A DNA stretch of 64,000 nucleotides, from the IMG/VR virus record IMGVR_UViG_3300024336_000005, positions 62,001-126,000 of that record; one strand, given 5' to 3'. Made by a program: the position numbers and the translations under genes. Below are positions 56,060 to 63,741 of the stretch, in pieces (the first letter of the stretch is position 1; each line of letters begins with the position of its first letter). This DNA comes from a virus. The notes below the pieces were generated by a model that worked only from the letters and a program-made list of their open reading frames with translations, searched no databases and had not been told where the DNA came from.

Positions 56060-56194
56060 AAGAACTGACGATTTTAGATTATCATTATACCAAACCAATA
56101 AAGAGAGGGTTCGACTCCCCAGGGATGGTGAAGTGGTTTCACACATAGGCTCAAATCCTATGGAATTCCTTATTCTAAATCAATTTTTGTTCTT
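56060..56194 (+). ncRNA. GAAC/GUUC element, copy 6 (tRNA-like cargo)
   Basis: AAGAAC (56060-56065) pairs with GTTCTT (56189-56194); then TGAC, stem GATTTTAGA/TCTAAATC and TTATCA. The interior has a T-loop-like GGGTTCGACTCCC followed by a D-arm-like GTGA/TCAC and a perfect anticodon-type arm ATAGG-CTCAAAT-CCTAT (56145-56161, anticodon CAA). T arm before D arm again indicates permutation, but no acceptor pairing is clear. Ends 3 nt before tRNA-Glu. Confidence 0.65.
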
Positions 56195-56197
56195 TAT

Positions 56198-56274
56198 GCC
56201 CATGTCGACTAGTGGCCTAAGTCGCTTGTTTTTCACACAAGTCATCGTCGGTTCGAATCCGTCCATGGGTACCA
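56198..56274 (+). tRNA. tRNA-Glu(TTC)
   Basis: Acceptor GCCCATG/CATGGGT, anticodon arm CTTGT-TTTTCAC-ACAAG, T arm GTCGG with CCGTC (outer pair mismatched), CCA encoded. Confidence 0.9.
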
Positions 56275-56294
56275 ATTAAGAAGAAAGGAAGAGA

Positions 56295-57542
56295 ATGAGC
56301 AGCTTGAAGCAAGATCATATAAATGCAGAAGCGCTTACGAAGACTAAGCTCCGCAAGCGTCTGCGCCACCACAATAAGACGCAAGATGTGCGCTATGAGC
56401 TCTATCAGAGAGAAGAGGATGAGTATACTTTTTGCCTTGTTATCTCAGCGTGTGATTATTACATTCATTTGTATCTTGATCCTAATGGATCTGGCACCTT
56501 CATTAGGAAGGGATACCACAGCTCCAGAGCTCCTGAGTTAACTAAAGCTCTTGAGAGGCTTAACCGCAAAAGTTGTCTTGACGATCTTAATGCTGGCCAG
56601 GTTTTTTCTCATCTTGTAGATGATCCTGACCTCTCTTTTACCGTCCTCCAGCTTGCTTCCCAGGCGGAAGAGGACGTCGAAGAGAGGTCACCTGATAAGA
56701 CTTGTGTGACTGTCAATGGGCTTAGATTTAAAGTAGAGGCTGGAGATGAACATGCTTTCATCCATCTCTTGGGCACGCCTCTTTGTTTGATTTTTGAGTG
56801 GGGGCCCAACTGGTGGAGCCCGGTCGATGTAGAGTTCTTGGAAGATGACTTCGAAGGCTTTGATCTGTGGAATACAACAGATTTTCCTAACTTGCATGCC
56901 TTACACAAGGCGTTCTTCCAGGACTACGTAGAGCGTAGCCTTGGTTTTACTAAGCCTGAGATCCTTTTAAGGAAATTTACAAATAACTATTACTCTCTTA
57001 TTCATTCTGTAGTTCAAGAATTTAAGCAGGACTCAAACCATTTTAACTCTAGTCCTGTCGTTGAAAAGGAAAAGGAAGAAAAAATGAGCACTACTCCCAC
57101 CGATACCTTCACCAACTTGCTGAAGCTCTCTGGTAAGACCGCTGCTTCTACTACTGTTGCAGATAAGATCCGAGGCATTCTGTCTAGGCGATTGGAGGGG
57201 ACTCCCTTCTCGCCGATGGTAAATGCTCTGCCTGATGAGGTGATGAACTTCCTTATGGCAAGCGCCGTGTTCTATGCTGCCAACTATGCGCCTGATGGCG
57301 TTCCAGGCAGGCATAAGGCTGCACTCATCAGTGAGTATGCAGTGCAGGGCTCCAGTCATGAGGCTTTCCGAATGATGTTTGGCCTATTGACCGAGGTCTT
57401 CGGTGAAGTTTTGGACATCGCTAAGGACATCGCCATCCCTGCTAAGGATGACGATGATGCCATAGTAGCTCCTGCTCCTGCCAAGAAGGCTCCTCGCAAG
57501 CGTGCAGCAGTAAAGAAGTCACCTGCTGTCACAGACCTATAG
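56295..57542 (+). CDS. Two-part protein with internal in-frame start (415 aa)
   Basis: Residues 1-262 form one soluble domain. At 57084 an in-frame ATG is preceded by AAGGAAGAAAAA, a better RBS than many genes here, and begins a distinct 152-aa part (helical domain plus Ala/Pro/Lys-rich basic tail). Either two genes became fused without losing the second RBS, or both a long and a short product are made. Confidence 0.7.
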   Translation: MSSLKQDHINAEALTKTKLRKRLRHHNKTQDVRYELYQREEDEYTFCLVISACDYYIHLYLDPNGSGTFIRKGYHSSRAPELTKALERLNRKSCLDDLNAGQVFSHLVDDPDLSFTVLQLASQAEEDVEERSPDKTCVTVNGLRFKVEAGDEHAFIHLLGTPLCLIFEWGPNWWSPVDVEFLEDDFEGFDLWNTTDFPNLHALHKAFFQDYVERSLGFTKPEILLRKFTNNYYSLIHSVVQEFKQDSNHFNSSPVVEKEKEEKMSTTPTDTFTNLLKLSGKTAASTTVADKIRGILSRRLEGTPFSPMVNALPDEVMNFLMASAVFYAANYAPDGVPGRHKAALISEYAVQGSSHEAFRMMFGLLTEVFGEVLDIAKDIAIPAKDDDDAIVAPAPAKKAPRKRAAVKKSPAVTDL

Positions 57543-57550
57543 GATGTATC

Positions 57551-57799
57551 ATGTGGAATAAGTTTTGGAACCATCCCTTATGGGATTGGTCCCCTCTTCT
57601 CTTTGTGGCAGCCCTTCTGCTTTCCGGAGGTTTGTCTATCTTGACTGTCGTTGGCGCACCTGAACAGTGTCAGTACTGTCCAGTAGATGCAGCTGTCGAG
57701 AAGACTCTACCCCCTGTTACTGTCACCCCAGGAGAGATTCAATTTGAAGTTGAAGATGCTGGGGTTGTTGCTCCTGCTGTATGCCCTGCTGGGTTCTAG
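57551..57799 (+). CDS. Small single-TM protein, possible inner-membrane spanin-like (82 aa)
   Basis: TM at about residues 14-35, then CQYC and a Pro/Val-rich periplasmic-type domain. A lipoprotein gene starts out of frame within its 3' end, the usual layout of i-/o-spanin pairs; it lacks a clear coiled coil, so this is tentative. Confidence 0.6.
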   Translation: MWNKFWNHPLWDWSPLLFVAALLLSGGLSILTVVGAPEQCQYCPVDAAVEKTLPPVTVTPGEIQFEVEDAGVVAPAVCPAGF

Positions 57800-57959
57800 C
57801 TGTCAAGAGGAGGTAAGGATCTATGATGCAGACGATATGGAAGAAAGTGAAACATATATCTGCCATCACCTTGGCTCCCCTCTTCACGGAGCTGAATGTA
57901 CAGATGAGTGTTTTGTTCCTGGAGATGCTACTAAGTACTGTTGGTTAAAAGATGAGTAG
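57756..57959 (+). CDS. Lipoprotein overlapping upstream gene (67 aa)
   Basis: ATG 57756 in another frame of the previous gene. Hydrophobic signal LLLLLYALLGSSC (Cys14), then an acidic Cys-rich domain (eight Cys/His). Candidate outer-membrane partner of the protein at 57551. Confidence 0.6.
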   Translation: MLGLLLLLYALLGSSCQEEVRIYDADDMEESETYICHHLGSPLHGAECTDECFVPGDATKYCWLKDE

Positions 57960-58158
57960 ACCTACTTTAGTTCTAACTTGTAGCGACCCTCTCTGCTCTC
58001 ACAGAGAGCCTCGTATCTTTAATACACCAAAGGCTCTTGCAGAATACAAGAGCCGCATCCTTAAGAATCATCCATGGAGATGCCCCAAGCATTGGGCTTG
58101 TCCTTGTGTGTGCGTTCTATGCAAGAGGTTCAATGCTGCTACGTTGGAAGAGAAGTGA
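57952..58158 (+). CDS. Cys-rich small protein (68 aa)
   Basis: Overlaps the previous gene. CSDPLCSHRE, CPKHWACPCVCVLC: a dense Cys/His cluster, likely zinc-binding. Confidence 0.65.
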   Translation: MSRPTLVLTCSDPLCSHREPRIFNTPKALAEYKSRILKNHPWRCPKHWACPCVCVLCKRFNAATLEEK

Positions 58159-58432
58159 GCTCATAGAGTGTAGGCCTCTTAGCGAGGAGCTCGATCCTGA
58201 TTGGATCATCACTCATCAGATTAAAGTTGTGCCGACGTGGTTGGGCAAACTCTTTGGAGTTATGCCTGAACAGAAGGAGGTCAGCTATGTTGGTCGATGG
58301 ATGTGGCGCAATGCTGAAACAGGAGAGGTTGTCGGGCGAGATGTAGAAGGGGAGCTGTGTGATATCCGCTATCAGTACCAATGGTCTGCTGCTCTCTTTA
58401 GAGACTTAGAGGAAACGCTGGAGGACAAATGA
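58133..58432 (+). CDS. Unknown protein (99 aa)
   Basis: ATG 58133 with AGAGG ahead. Soluble; resembles a small beta-barrel domain (WLGKLFGV...YVGRWMW). Overlaps the next gene. Confidence 0.6.
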   Translation: MLLRWKRSELIECRPLSEELDPDWIITHQIKVVPTWLGKLFGVMPEQKEVSYVGRWMWRNAETGEVVGRDVEGELCDIRYQYQWSAALFRDLEETLEDK

Positions 58433-58647
58433 AAGACGGAAGAGATAGGACAGAACGTACTGATGGGTCTGGAGACTCTTGGCTTATCGATAGTGAGGGT
58501 AAGTATGTGCGCGACCATAACGGGAGGAAGATTCCTGGCGCACCACAAGAGCTAACAACAGACGGGGGCTTCACCCACTATGACTCTTCAAGGGGGCACT
58601 GTGGTCTCTGTGGCAGTCTGATGTGCCATGGTAGTTGCTTCAAATGA
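58429..58647 (+). CDS. Small protein with CGLCG motif (72 aa)
   Basis: ATGA overlap. Polar, with C-terminal HCGLCGSLMCHGSC. Unknown. Confidence 0.6.
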   Translation: MKDGRDRTERTDGSGDSWLIDSEGKYVRDHNGRKIPGAPQELTTDGGFTHYDSSRGHCGLCGSLMCHGSCFK

Positions 58648-58853
58648 AGGACGTAGTATTTGAACTTGTATCTACACATGAGACTGCGGAGAAGGGCACG
58701 ACCTTCTCGATCCTCTACCATAAGGACCTCAAGGTCGGAGATCATATGGTCTTTGATGGCGTGAAGTTTCTTGTCGTAGGAGAGGAGTTCTATACACATC
58801 TTAACTGTCGCAGACCCGGTAGCCTTCTTGTTAAGAAGGTAGAAGATTTATAG
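58644..58853 (+). CDS. Unknown small protein, paralogue of 58916 (69 aa)
   Basis: ATG 58644 in an ATGA overlap. Shares VGDHMVFDGVKFLVVG and the ending LLVKKV with the gene at 58916 (VGQLVCINDWIYEVTG, LLVKKI). Small beta-barrel-like fold. Confidence 0.65.
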   Translation: MKDVVFELVSTHETAEKGTTFSILYHKDLKVGDHMVFDGVKFLVVGEEFYTHLNCRRPGSLLVKKVEDL

Positions 58854-58862
58854 GAGTAAAGC

Positions 58863-58919
58863 ATGCGATGTTCTATGAGAACAGACGTACGTAGCGGAAA
58901 ATGGGAAATAATTAAATGA
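58863..58919 (+). CDS. 18-aa micro-ORF
   Basis: AGGAG upstream of ATG 58863 and ATGA overlap with the next gene. Basic peptide; probably couples translation of the two paralogues. Confidence 0.4.
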   Translation: MRCSMRTDVRSGKWEIIK

Positions 58920-59164
58920 TAATCCTTCAGGTTGATGAGTACACTAATCGGTATGACATTCCTGGAAGGGGAACTATTTTTGTAGTTCCGGCCCAACACC
59001 GCCTGGCAGTCGGTCAACTTGTTTGTATTAATGATTGGATATATGAAGTCACAGGGATGGAGTCTTTTGGTTGTCTTTGTGGGGGTTGCCACTCTGAGAC
59101 TGTTGGTCTTCTAGTAAAGAAAATTCGTTCAAGGGAAGAGGACATGCGTCTTCATCCCTTTTGA
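58916..59164 (+). CDS. Unknown small protein, paralogue of 58644 (82 aa)
   Basis: Coupled ATG. Beta-rich, with CLCGGCH insertion and LLVKKI near the end. A tandem duplicate of 58644 that gained a Cys loop. Overlaps the 5' flank of the next tRNA. Confidence 0.65.
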   Translation: MIILQVDEYTNRYDIPGRGTIFVVPAQHRLAVGQLVCINDWIYEVTGMESFGCLCGGCHSETVGLLVKKIRSREEDMRLHPF

Positions 59165-59297
59165 TCTGGTGTCGCTTAATGGTAGAGCAGGCGGCTGTGG
59201 TTTATTGCAAGGGCATTACAAGGGTCTTAACCTTGGTAGGCCTCATAACCGCCCGGGGGAAACTCCATTGTAGGTTCGACTCCTACCACCAGAGCCA
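59165..59297 (+). tRNA. tRNA with 47-nt anticodon-loop insertion (Asn GTT or His GTG)
   Basis: Acceptor TCTGGTG/CACCAGA, G73, CCA, D and T arms canonical. The anticodon stem GGCGG (59190-59194) / CCGCC (59249-59253) is perfect but the loop holds 54 nt with a CAAGG/CCTTG hairpin. Removing 47 nt leaves CTGTTAA (Asn) or CTGTGAA (His), depending on the junction. U1-A72 and G73 favour Asn. Too short for a group I intron. Confidence 0.75.
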
Positions 59298-59328
59298 TAG
59301 AAATTAATGCTCGAAAGGCTAGAAGAAA

Positions 59329-59907
59329 ATGAATAAACTGTTTGCAGCATGTACTCTCATTTTGCTATCGGTTGCACTATCTGGTGCTACTGGTGATTGT
59401 ATCAGCCTTGTCCCTGATGGCGGTGGTGATGGGGGAGTGCCTTACGCTCCCAAGATCATTCACAGAGGTCAGGGACCAGTTTGTGATTGGGCTCAGAACT
59501 GTAACTATCAGCTGACTGCTACAATTTTCCACAACCGTCTTGACGGCAATTATGATGCTGCTGTAATCGTCTTTGAAGATACGATTACGCACACATCTAC
59601 CAGTTGGAAGTGTCGTTATGCTCCTCATGCAGTGGGGAATACAGTGATCCTACGACAGTGGCTTTGCACCGATGGTGCTAGCATCAAGCAAAGCTTTGGG
59701 TCAAATGAAATGACCGTCCACATTCCAACGAGTGGTGGTCGACATGTTGATGTTCTCTATAGACTTGATGACAAGTGGTATGGGGATTGTCCTGACCCTA
59801 GCGGTCCATGTGTTGTAGAGCATTGCACTACTCGTACCTATGGTCCCCGTGATGTTAAGCACGGTGGGTGGATGGATGCGGAATGCAGCTGGGTTCCGGG
59901 TGCATAG
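59329..59907 (+). CDS. Secreted Cys-rich protein (192 aa)
   Basis: Signal peptide (MNKLFAACTLILLSVALSGATG), then a Gly-rich segment and a beta-rich domain with about eight Cys, likely disulphide-bonded. Similar layout to 28197. Function unknown. Confidence 0.75.
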   Translation: MNKLFAACTLILLSVALSGATGDCISLVPDGGGDGGVPYAPKIIHRGQGPVCDWAQNCNYQLTATIFHNRLDGNYDAAVIVFEDTITHTSTSWKCRYAPHAVGNTVILRQWLCTDGASIKQSFGSNEMTVHIPTSGGRHVDVLYRLDDKWYGDCPDPSGPCVVEHCTTRTYGPRDVKHGGWMDAECSWVPGA

Positions 59908-59937
59908 AATGTCAATTCCAGCTGCTGGAGTCTTCTC

Positions 59938-60234
59938 ATGAAGGATGCTCTCACACCTCAAGAGAAACTTCTGTTCAGACTCCTCGCTTTGGATGCTGAG
60001 TGGTGGAGCGAAGACTGTCCTGGTGCTATGATGAGAAGCGGATGGTTCATGGAGTTGGGCGAAGGTCCAATGGTTGAACTCTCTACCAAATTCGTCGCCG
60101 CTGGTTGGGATGAGATGACCTCCTATGTAAGAGAGAAGGTGAATTCCGAGCCACTGGCCGTGGAAATTCTCACATGGCTTCGTCGAATGAAAAGGCATAT
60201 TAATGCTTGGCTCCATGAAAATCCTCTCCAATAG
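59938..60234 (+). CDS. Unknown protein (98 aa)
   Basis: ATG 59938 (upstream sequence TCTTCTC, so a weak RBS). Helical, Trp-rich. Unknown. Confidence 0.6.
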   Translation: MKDALTPQEKLLFRLLALDAEWWSEDCPGAMMRSGWFMELGEGPMVELSTKFVAAGWDEMTSYVREKVNSEPLAVEILTWLRRMKRHINAWLHENPLQ

Positions 60235-60251
60235 AAGAAGGATGGTGTGGA

Positions 60252-60455
60252 ATGAGAATTGTTATAAAAAGCGATCCATTGTTTAAGGTCTTTCATGAAG
60301 ACGGTGAGGATGATGGTGACGAAGTTTTTCGCAGTAAGGATAAGTACACTTGTTGGAAGTGGATCCAACAGCACCGTAAAACATATGCACACCCCCTTAT
60401 CCTTCATGATATGACTTGTACTGAATACTCTGATGGTGCAGTTTCCTTTGGGTGA
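60252..60455 (+). CDS. Unknown small protein (67 aa)
   Basis: AAGGATGG upstream. Acidic, soluble. Confidence 0.6.
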   Translation: MRIVIKSDPLFKVFHEDGEDDGDEVFRSKDKYTCWKWIQQHRKTYAHPLILHDMTCTEYSDGAVSFG

Positions 60456-60491
60456 GCCCAAAAAGTCTGAAAAATAAAATTAGGAATTAGA

Positions 60492-62045
60492 ATGGGATCA
60501 TCTAACGTTACGTGTGGTATTACTCATGCTTCAATTGGTGGAGGAGATGAGTGTGTATTAATTCCTCTTCATGCTTCGAAGAAGCCTGAAGATCCTTTTA
60601 ATTATACTCCTTATGCAGCACTCCCTGTTGTTATCCGAGGTAGGTATGATGACTACGGAAGGATTGAGGACATCGTAGAGACTGCAGGCACTAAGGTTCT
60701 TGAAAAAGAATTTGGGATGCCTATTAAGAGGTTTGCAGACCTCCTCGTTGAGGGGAGAGATGATTACATTGGTGAGTTTGGTACACTGATGAGCCCAGAT
60801 CTTGTGGACCTATTGAAAGACTATAGTCCCTTTGATCAGGAGCATCTCAAAGCTTGCGGCTTTGAGCCTTATGAGCTAGACCGAGAGGCTTACCTTTCGC
60901 CTGAGCTGGTAGACCAGGAGAGCTGGTGGAGTCATCCCCGATTGGAAAAGATTCTTGTACGCCTTAGGTCTTGGGTCTCCGGAGGGGAAACGCTGCCAGA
61001 AAAACTATGGAACAGTTACCAGATTTCCTCACCCTGGCGCAACCATGAAGACGAACGTCCCTGCTTGACCAGTCTAACGATTGCTTGGGAGAGTGGTCAT
61101 AAGGTGATGGGACTTCTTAACAACTTGTATCAAAATACAGGCATCCATCTGGCCTATAAGGAGAAGAACTCTGGTGTTTTTCATAGGCTGAATGAGATGG
61201 ACTACGTTTGGGTACATGCAACAGCCTTTGATGGACTTTCTAAGCCCCTCCCACATGAGGGGCAGGGGGGCTCCTGGTGGGGCGAAGACAGTTGGATCAG
61301 TGGAATTAAGCCTGACAGCTTAGAGATGCTCGGCTTTGTTTATGACAAAGAAGCCTCTGAAAAGAGAAGGGCTGTCAAGCCCAAGGGGCCGACGGAAAAG
61401 CATCGTTGGTGGATGATCTATCGTCATCCTGAATGTACAACGCATGTTGCTGTAAGCGATGGCAGATGGAGTCACATCATTGAAGAGGGTGATAACACCT
61501 ATCATGGCACGATGAACCTATTCAGCCTTAGGCTTACTCAATTTGTTCAGGCATGGAAGAAGGCTACAAAGAAACGCCTTGTTGTTCCTAAGGAAGAATA
61601 TTCTCTCTGTTCTTATAGAAAGAACTTCCGTCACGCTCGCGCTGCCGTCTTAGCCTTTGAAAAGGACCAGGCAGAGGAGCTTGAATTTTACGAAAGCTCT
61701 GGCCTTGATGAACAAGCCATCGCTCTTAAGAGAATGAGGGCGGAGTATAACAGCATCTGGAGACGCGATAACATTCGAGAGTATCCTTCAATTTCCTTCG
61801 AGCCAGAGTGGCCACGTTGGTCATTCATGAAGGACTTGTTTGCTGGTGTGATTAAGGATGGCACCCTCGAAGATGAGTGTGTGCAACTACAGTGGCTGCG
61901 AGCGAACCTTGGGATGCTCGCACATCCTCTTAGGCCGATGCCCTATAATGGACCTCAGTGTGGTGACTACCACATGCTTAAGGCCTTTGGTGATATCATT
62001 GTAGAGATTGCAGAAGACAAGCTAAAAGAAAGAGATGACTGGTAA
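60492..62045 (+). CDS. Large unknown protein (517 aa)
   Basis: Preceded by AT-rich DNA resembling that at 49281. Soluble, Trp/Tyr-rich, no enzyme motif recognised. Similar ideas of size exist for phage proteins of unknown function, but no family is claimed. The stop overlaps the next start. Confidence 0.8.
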   Translation: MGSSNVTCGITHASIGGGDECVLIPLHASKKPEDPFNYTPYAALPVVIRGRYDDYGRIEDIVETAGTKVLEKEFGMPIKRFADLLVEGRDDYIGEFGTLMSPDLVDLLKDYSPFDQEHLKACGFEPYELDREAYLSPELVDQESWWSHPRLEKILVRLRSWVSGGETLPEKLWNSYQISSPWRNHEDERPCLTSLTIAWESGHKVMGLLNNLYQNTGIHLAYKEKNSGVFHRLNEMDYVWVHATAFDGLSKPLPHEGQGGSWWGEDSWISGIKPDSLEMLGFVYDKEASEKRRAVKPKGPTEKHRWWMIYRHPECTTHVAVSDGRWSHIIEEGDNTYHGTMNLFSLRLTQFVQAWKKATKKRLVVPKEEYSLCSYRKNFRHARAAVLAFEKDQAEELEFYESSGLDEQAIALKRMRAEYNSIWRRDNIREYPSISFEPEWPRWSFMKDLFAGVIKDGTLEDECVQLQWLRANLGMLAHPLRPMPYNGPQCGDYHMLKAFGDIIVEIAEDKLKERDDW

Positions 62046-62535
62046 TAAGATGTCTATAAAAAGCTTCCACTATGTGTTGGACAATCTTGAGGATGGCAGT
62101 GCAGGCATTACCTTCTACTCAAGTGAAGAGCTGGCTGACTTTGCTAGCGAATATGATTTGAATAAGGGCGGCTCCTCCTTTAGCAATAATACAGGATGCA
62201 TTAGTGTGTATTATGAAGGCGATGTCGTGCCACATCTTGGGTGTCATCTTCTTACCCCCTTAGGCTTCTTGCTGAAAGCTGCTTATGATTGGAATCCTAG
62301 GCATGATAAGGGCGGATGGAGTGAAGGTTGGGTGGTTCTAAAAAGAATGAACTTTGTTGAGAAGCTCATGGACAACCTAGCATTGCGCGCAGAAGAGATT
62401 GGTGAGCCCCACACGCCTCGATATATAAATATTGTATCTGATCATGGTGAGGTTGTTCAGTACTTTACGTGCAAGAGTGCCGAGGATACGTTAACTCACA
62501 TCTTGGAATTCTATCTAAAGTGCAGCCCATCATGA
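62035..62535 (+). CDS. Unknown protein (166 aa)
   Basis: ATG 62035 overlaps the upstream gene by 11 nt; ATG 62050 is the alternative. Soluble alpha/beta. ATGA overlap at the 3' end. Confidence 0.7.
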   Translation: MTGNKMSIKSFHYVLDNLEDGSAGITFYSSEELADFASEYDLNKGGSSFSNNTGCISVYYEGDVVPHLGCHLLTPLGFLLKAAYDWNPRHDKGGWSEGWVVLKRMNFVEKLMDNLALRAEEIGEPHTPRYINIVSDHGEVVQYFTCKSAEDTLTHILEFYLKCSPS

Positions 62536-62954
62536 AGCTTGTAGTCTTTGTGGGGGATCCCAAGTCAGAGCAAATTAAGGTTCTGACGGAGCCCCATGGG
62601 AGTGCCTTTAAGCATAACATTGATATCTTGCGACCTTGCAATCAGATCGAACAATTAGATTCTTTGTTTCATAACTTTCAGAACAGCAGCAGACTTCTCA
62701 GTGGCAATCTTCTTCTCGTCACTGAATCTGAAATCATATTCAATCAGATTAGAATCAATGTAATGAATGGTGTAGTAAGCCATGAAGATGTTGAGATCTA
62801 TTTTGAAGATGAATCAGGGGAGATTTGGAAGTTGGGGTTGGATGCCGATGGCAGGATGGAAGTCTGGCCAAAGGGATTCTTCGACACAATAGGCAACCAG
62901 CTGCAAGAAATAATGAACTGCTACTTTAATAAAGTGACACTTAAGGAGGATTGA
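62532..62954 (+). CDS. Unknown protein (140 aa)
   Basis: ATG 62532 in an ATGA overlap; the longer upstream frame lacks support. Soluble. Confidence 0.7.
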   Translation: MKLVVFVGDPKSEQIKVLTEPHGSAFKHNIDILRPCNQIEQLDSLFHNFQNSSRLLSGNLLLVTESEIIFNQIRINVMNGVVSHEDVEIYFEDESGEIWKLGLDADGRMEVWPKGFFDTIGNQLQEIMNCYFNKVTLKED

Positions 62955-63149
62955 ATGGGACTGTTTGATATTTTTACATCTGTTGTAGACACAGCGGGCA
63001 GTGTTGTTAAGACTGTCGTTGATGTGGCTGTCATTCCCGTGAGGGTTGTCGAGGATCTTGTTGATCCCGACACTGACTTCATAGAGTTAGAGCACACAAG
63101 AGATCAACTTGATAAGGTCGTAGATGATCTTGAGGATGCAATCAATTAA
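62955..63149 (+). CDS. Small amphipathic protein (64 aa)
   Basis: AAGGAGG before ATG. Val/Asp-rich amphipathic helix N-terminally, acidic helix C-terminally. Stop overlaps the next ATG. Confidence 0.65.
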   Translation: MGLFDIFTSVVDTAGSVVKTVVDVAVIPVRVVEDLVDPDTDFIELEHTRDQLDKVVDDLEDAIN

Positions 63150-63634
63150 TGAAGTTTACAATAGGTCATATCCTATCTGTTGTTTGTGACAGAATGTTTG
63201 TGTCAGAGAAGGAGCTTAAGAAGTTCCTTGATTATGTGTGCGGCCAGAAGTTGAGCACGGTGCACCTCGCCGCCGCATCAGACTACGCTAAGATCCCACT
63301 GTTCGAACAGTTCCCTTGGGTCGATAAGATCAACACAAGAAGCCTTGATAGTACGATAGCTAGGATCCATTCTGAGGCCCCTCGGGCTGACTTGGAACTC
63401 GACACTGCACCGAAGGCTTACAACCCCTCAGTGGCCGCTCAGATCGTAGCAAACGCTACTGCTAGCAGCAATAGAGAAGCGCTTTGCGCTGCTCGAGACA
63501 AGTGGCTTGCTGGTGTGGCTAAGAAGGTGCGTGGTAATACTTTTGAAGTAAAGACTGCCACTGAGATGGGCTACCGTAAGTTTGATAAGGGATACTTCAC
63601 CAGATGGTGGATGAAGCAGAGAGCTAAGCCCTGA
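63149..63634 (+). CDS. Unknown protein (161 aa)
   Basis: TAATG coupling. Helical with a basic C terminus. Unknown. Ends 14 nt before tRNA-Arg. Confidence 0.7.
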   Translation: MKFTIGHILSVVCDRMFVSEKELKKFLDYVCGQKLSTVHLAAASDYAKIPLFEQFPWVDKINTRSLDSTIARIHSEAPRADLELDTAPKAYNPSVAAQIVANATASSNREALCAARDKWLAGVAKKVRGNTFEVKTATEMGYRKFDKGYFTRWWMKQRAKP

Positions 63635-63648
63635 GGGCTGCTCTCCAT

Positions 63649-63725
63649 GCCAGGTTAGCTCAGTGGATTAGAGCAGGGAGTTTCTACCTCCAAGGTCATA
63701 GGTTCGATCCCTATACCTGGTACCA
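63649..63725 (+). tRNA. tRNA-Arg(TCT)
   Basis: Acceptor GCCAGGT/ACCTGGT, D stem GCTC/GAGC, anticodon loop TTTCTAC in stem GGAG/CTCC, T arm ATAGG/CCTAT, CCA encoded. Reads AGA. Confidence 0.92.
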
Positions 63726-63741
63726 ATGAAAAGGGAAGAGT

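Noticed and set aside
42887-56194. GAAC-CUGA elements as hammerhead ribozymes
   Set aside because: CUGANG resembles the hammerhead core, but no GAAA strand or UH cleavage site follows the second stem; TTATCA is found instead.
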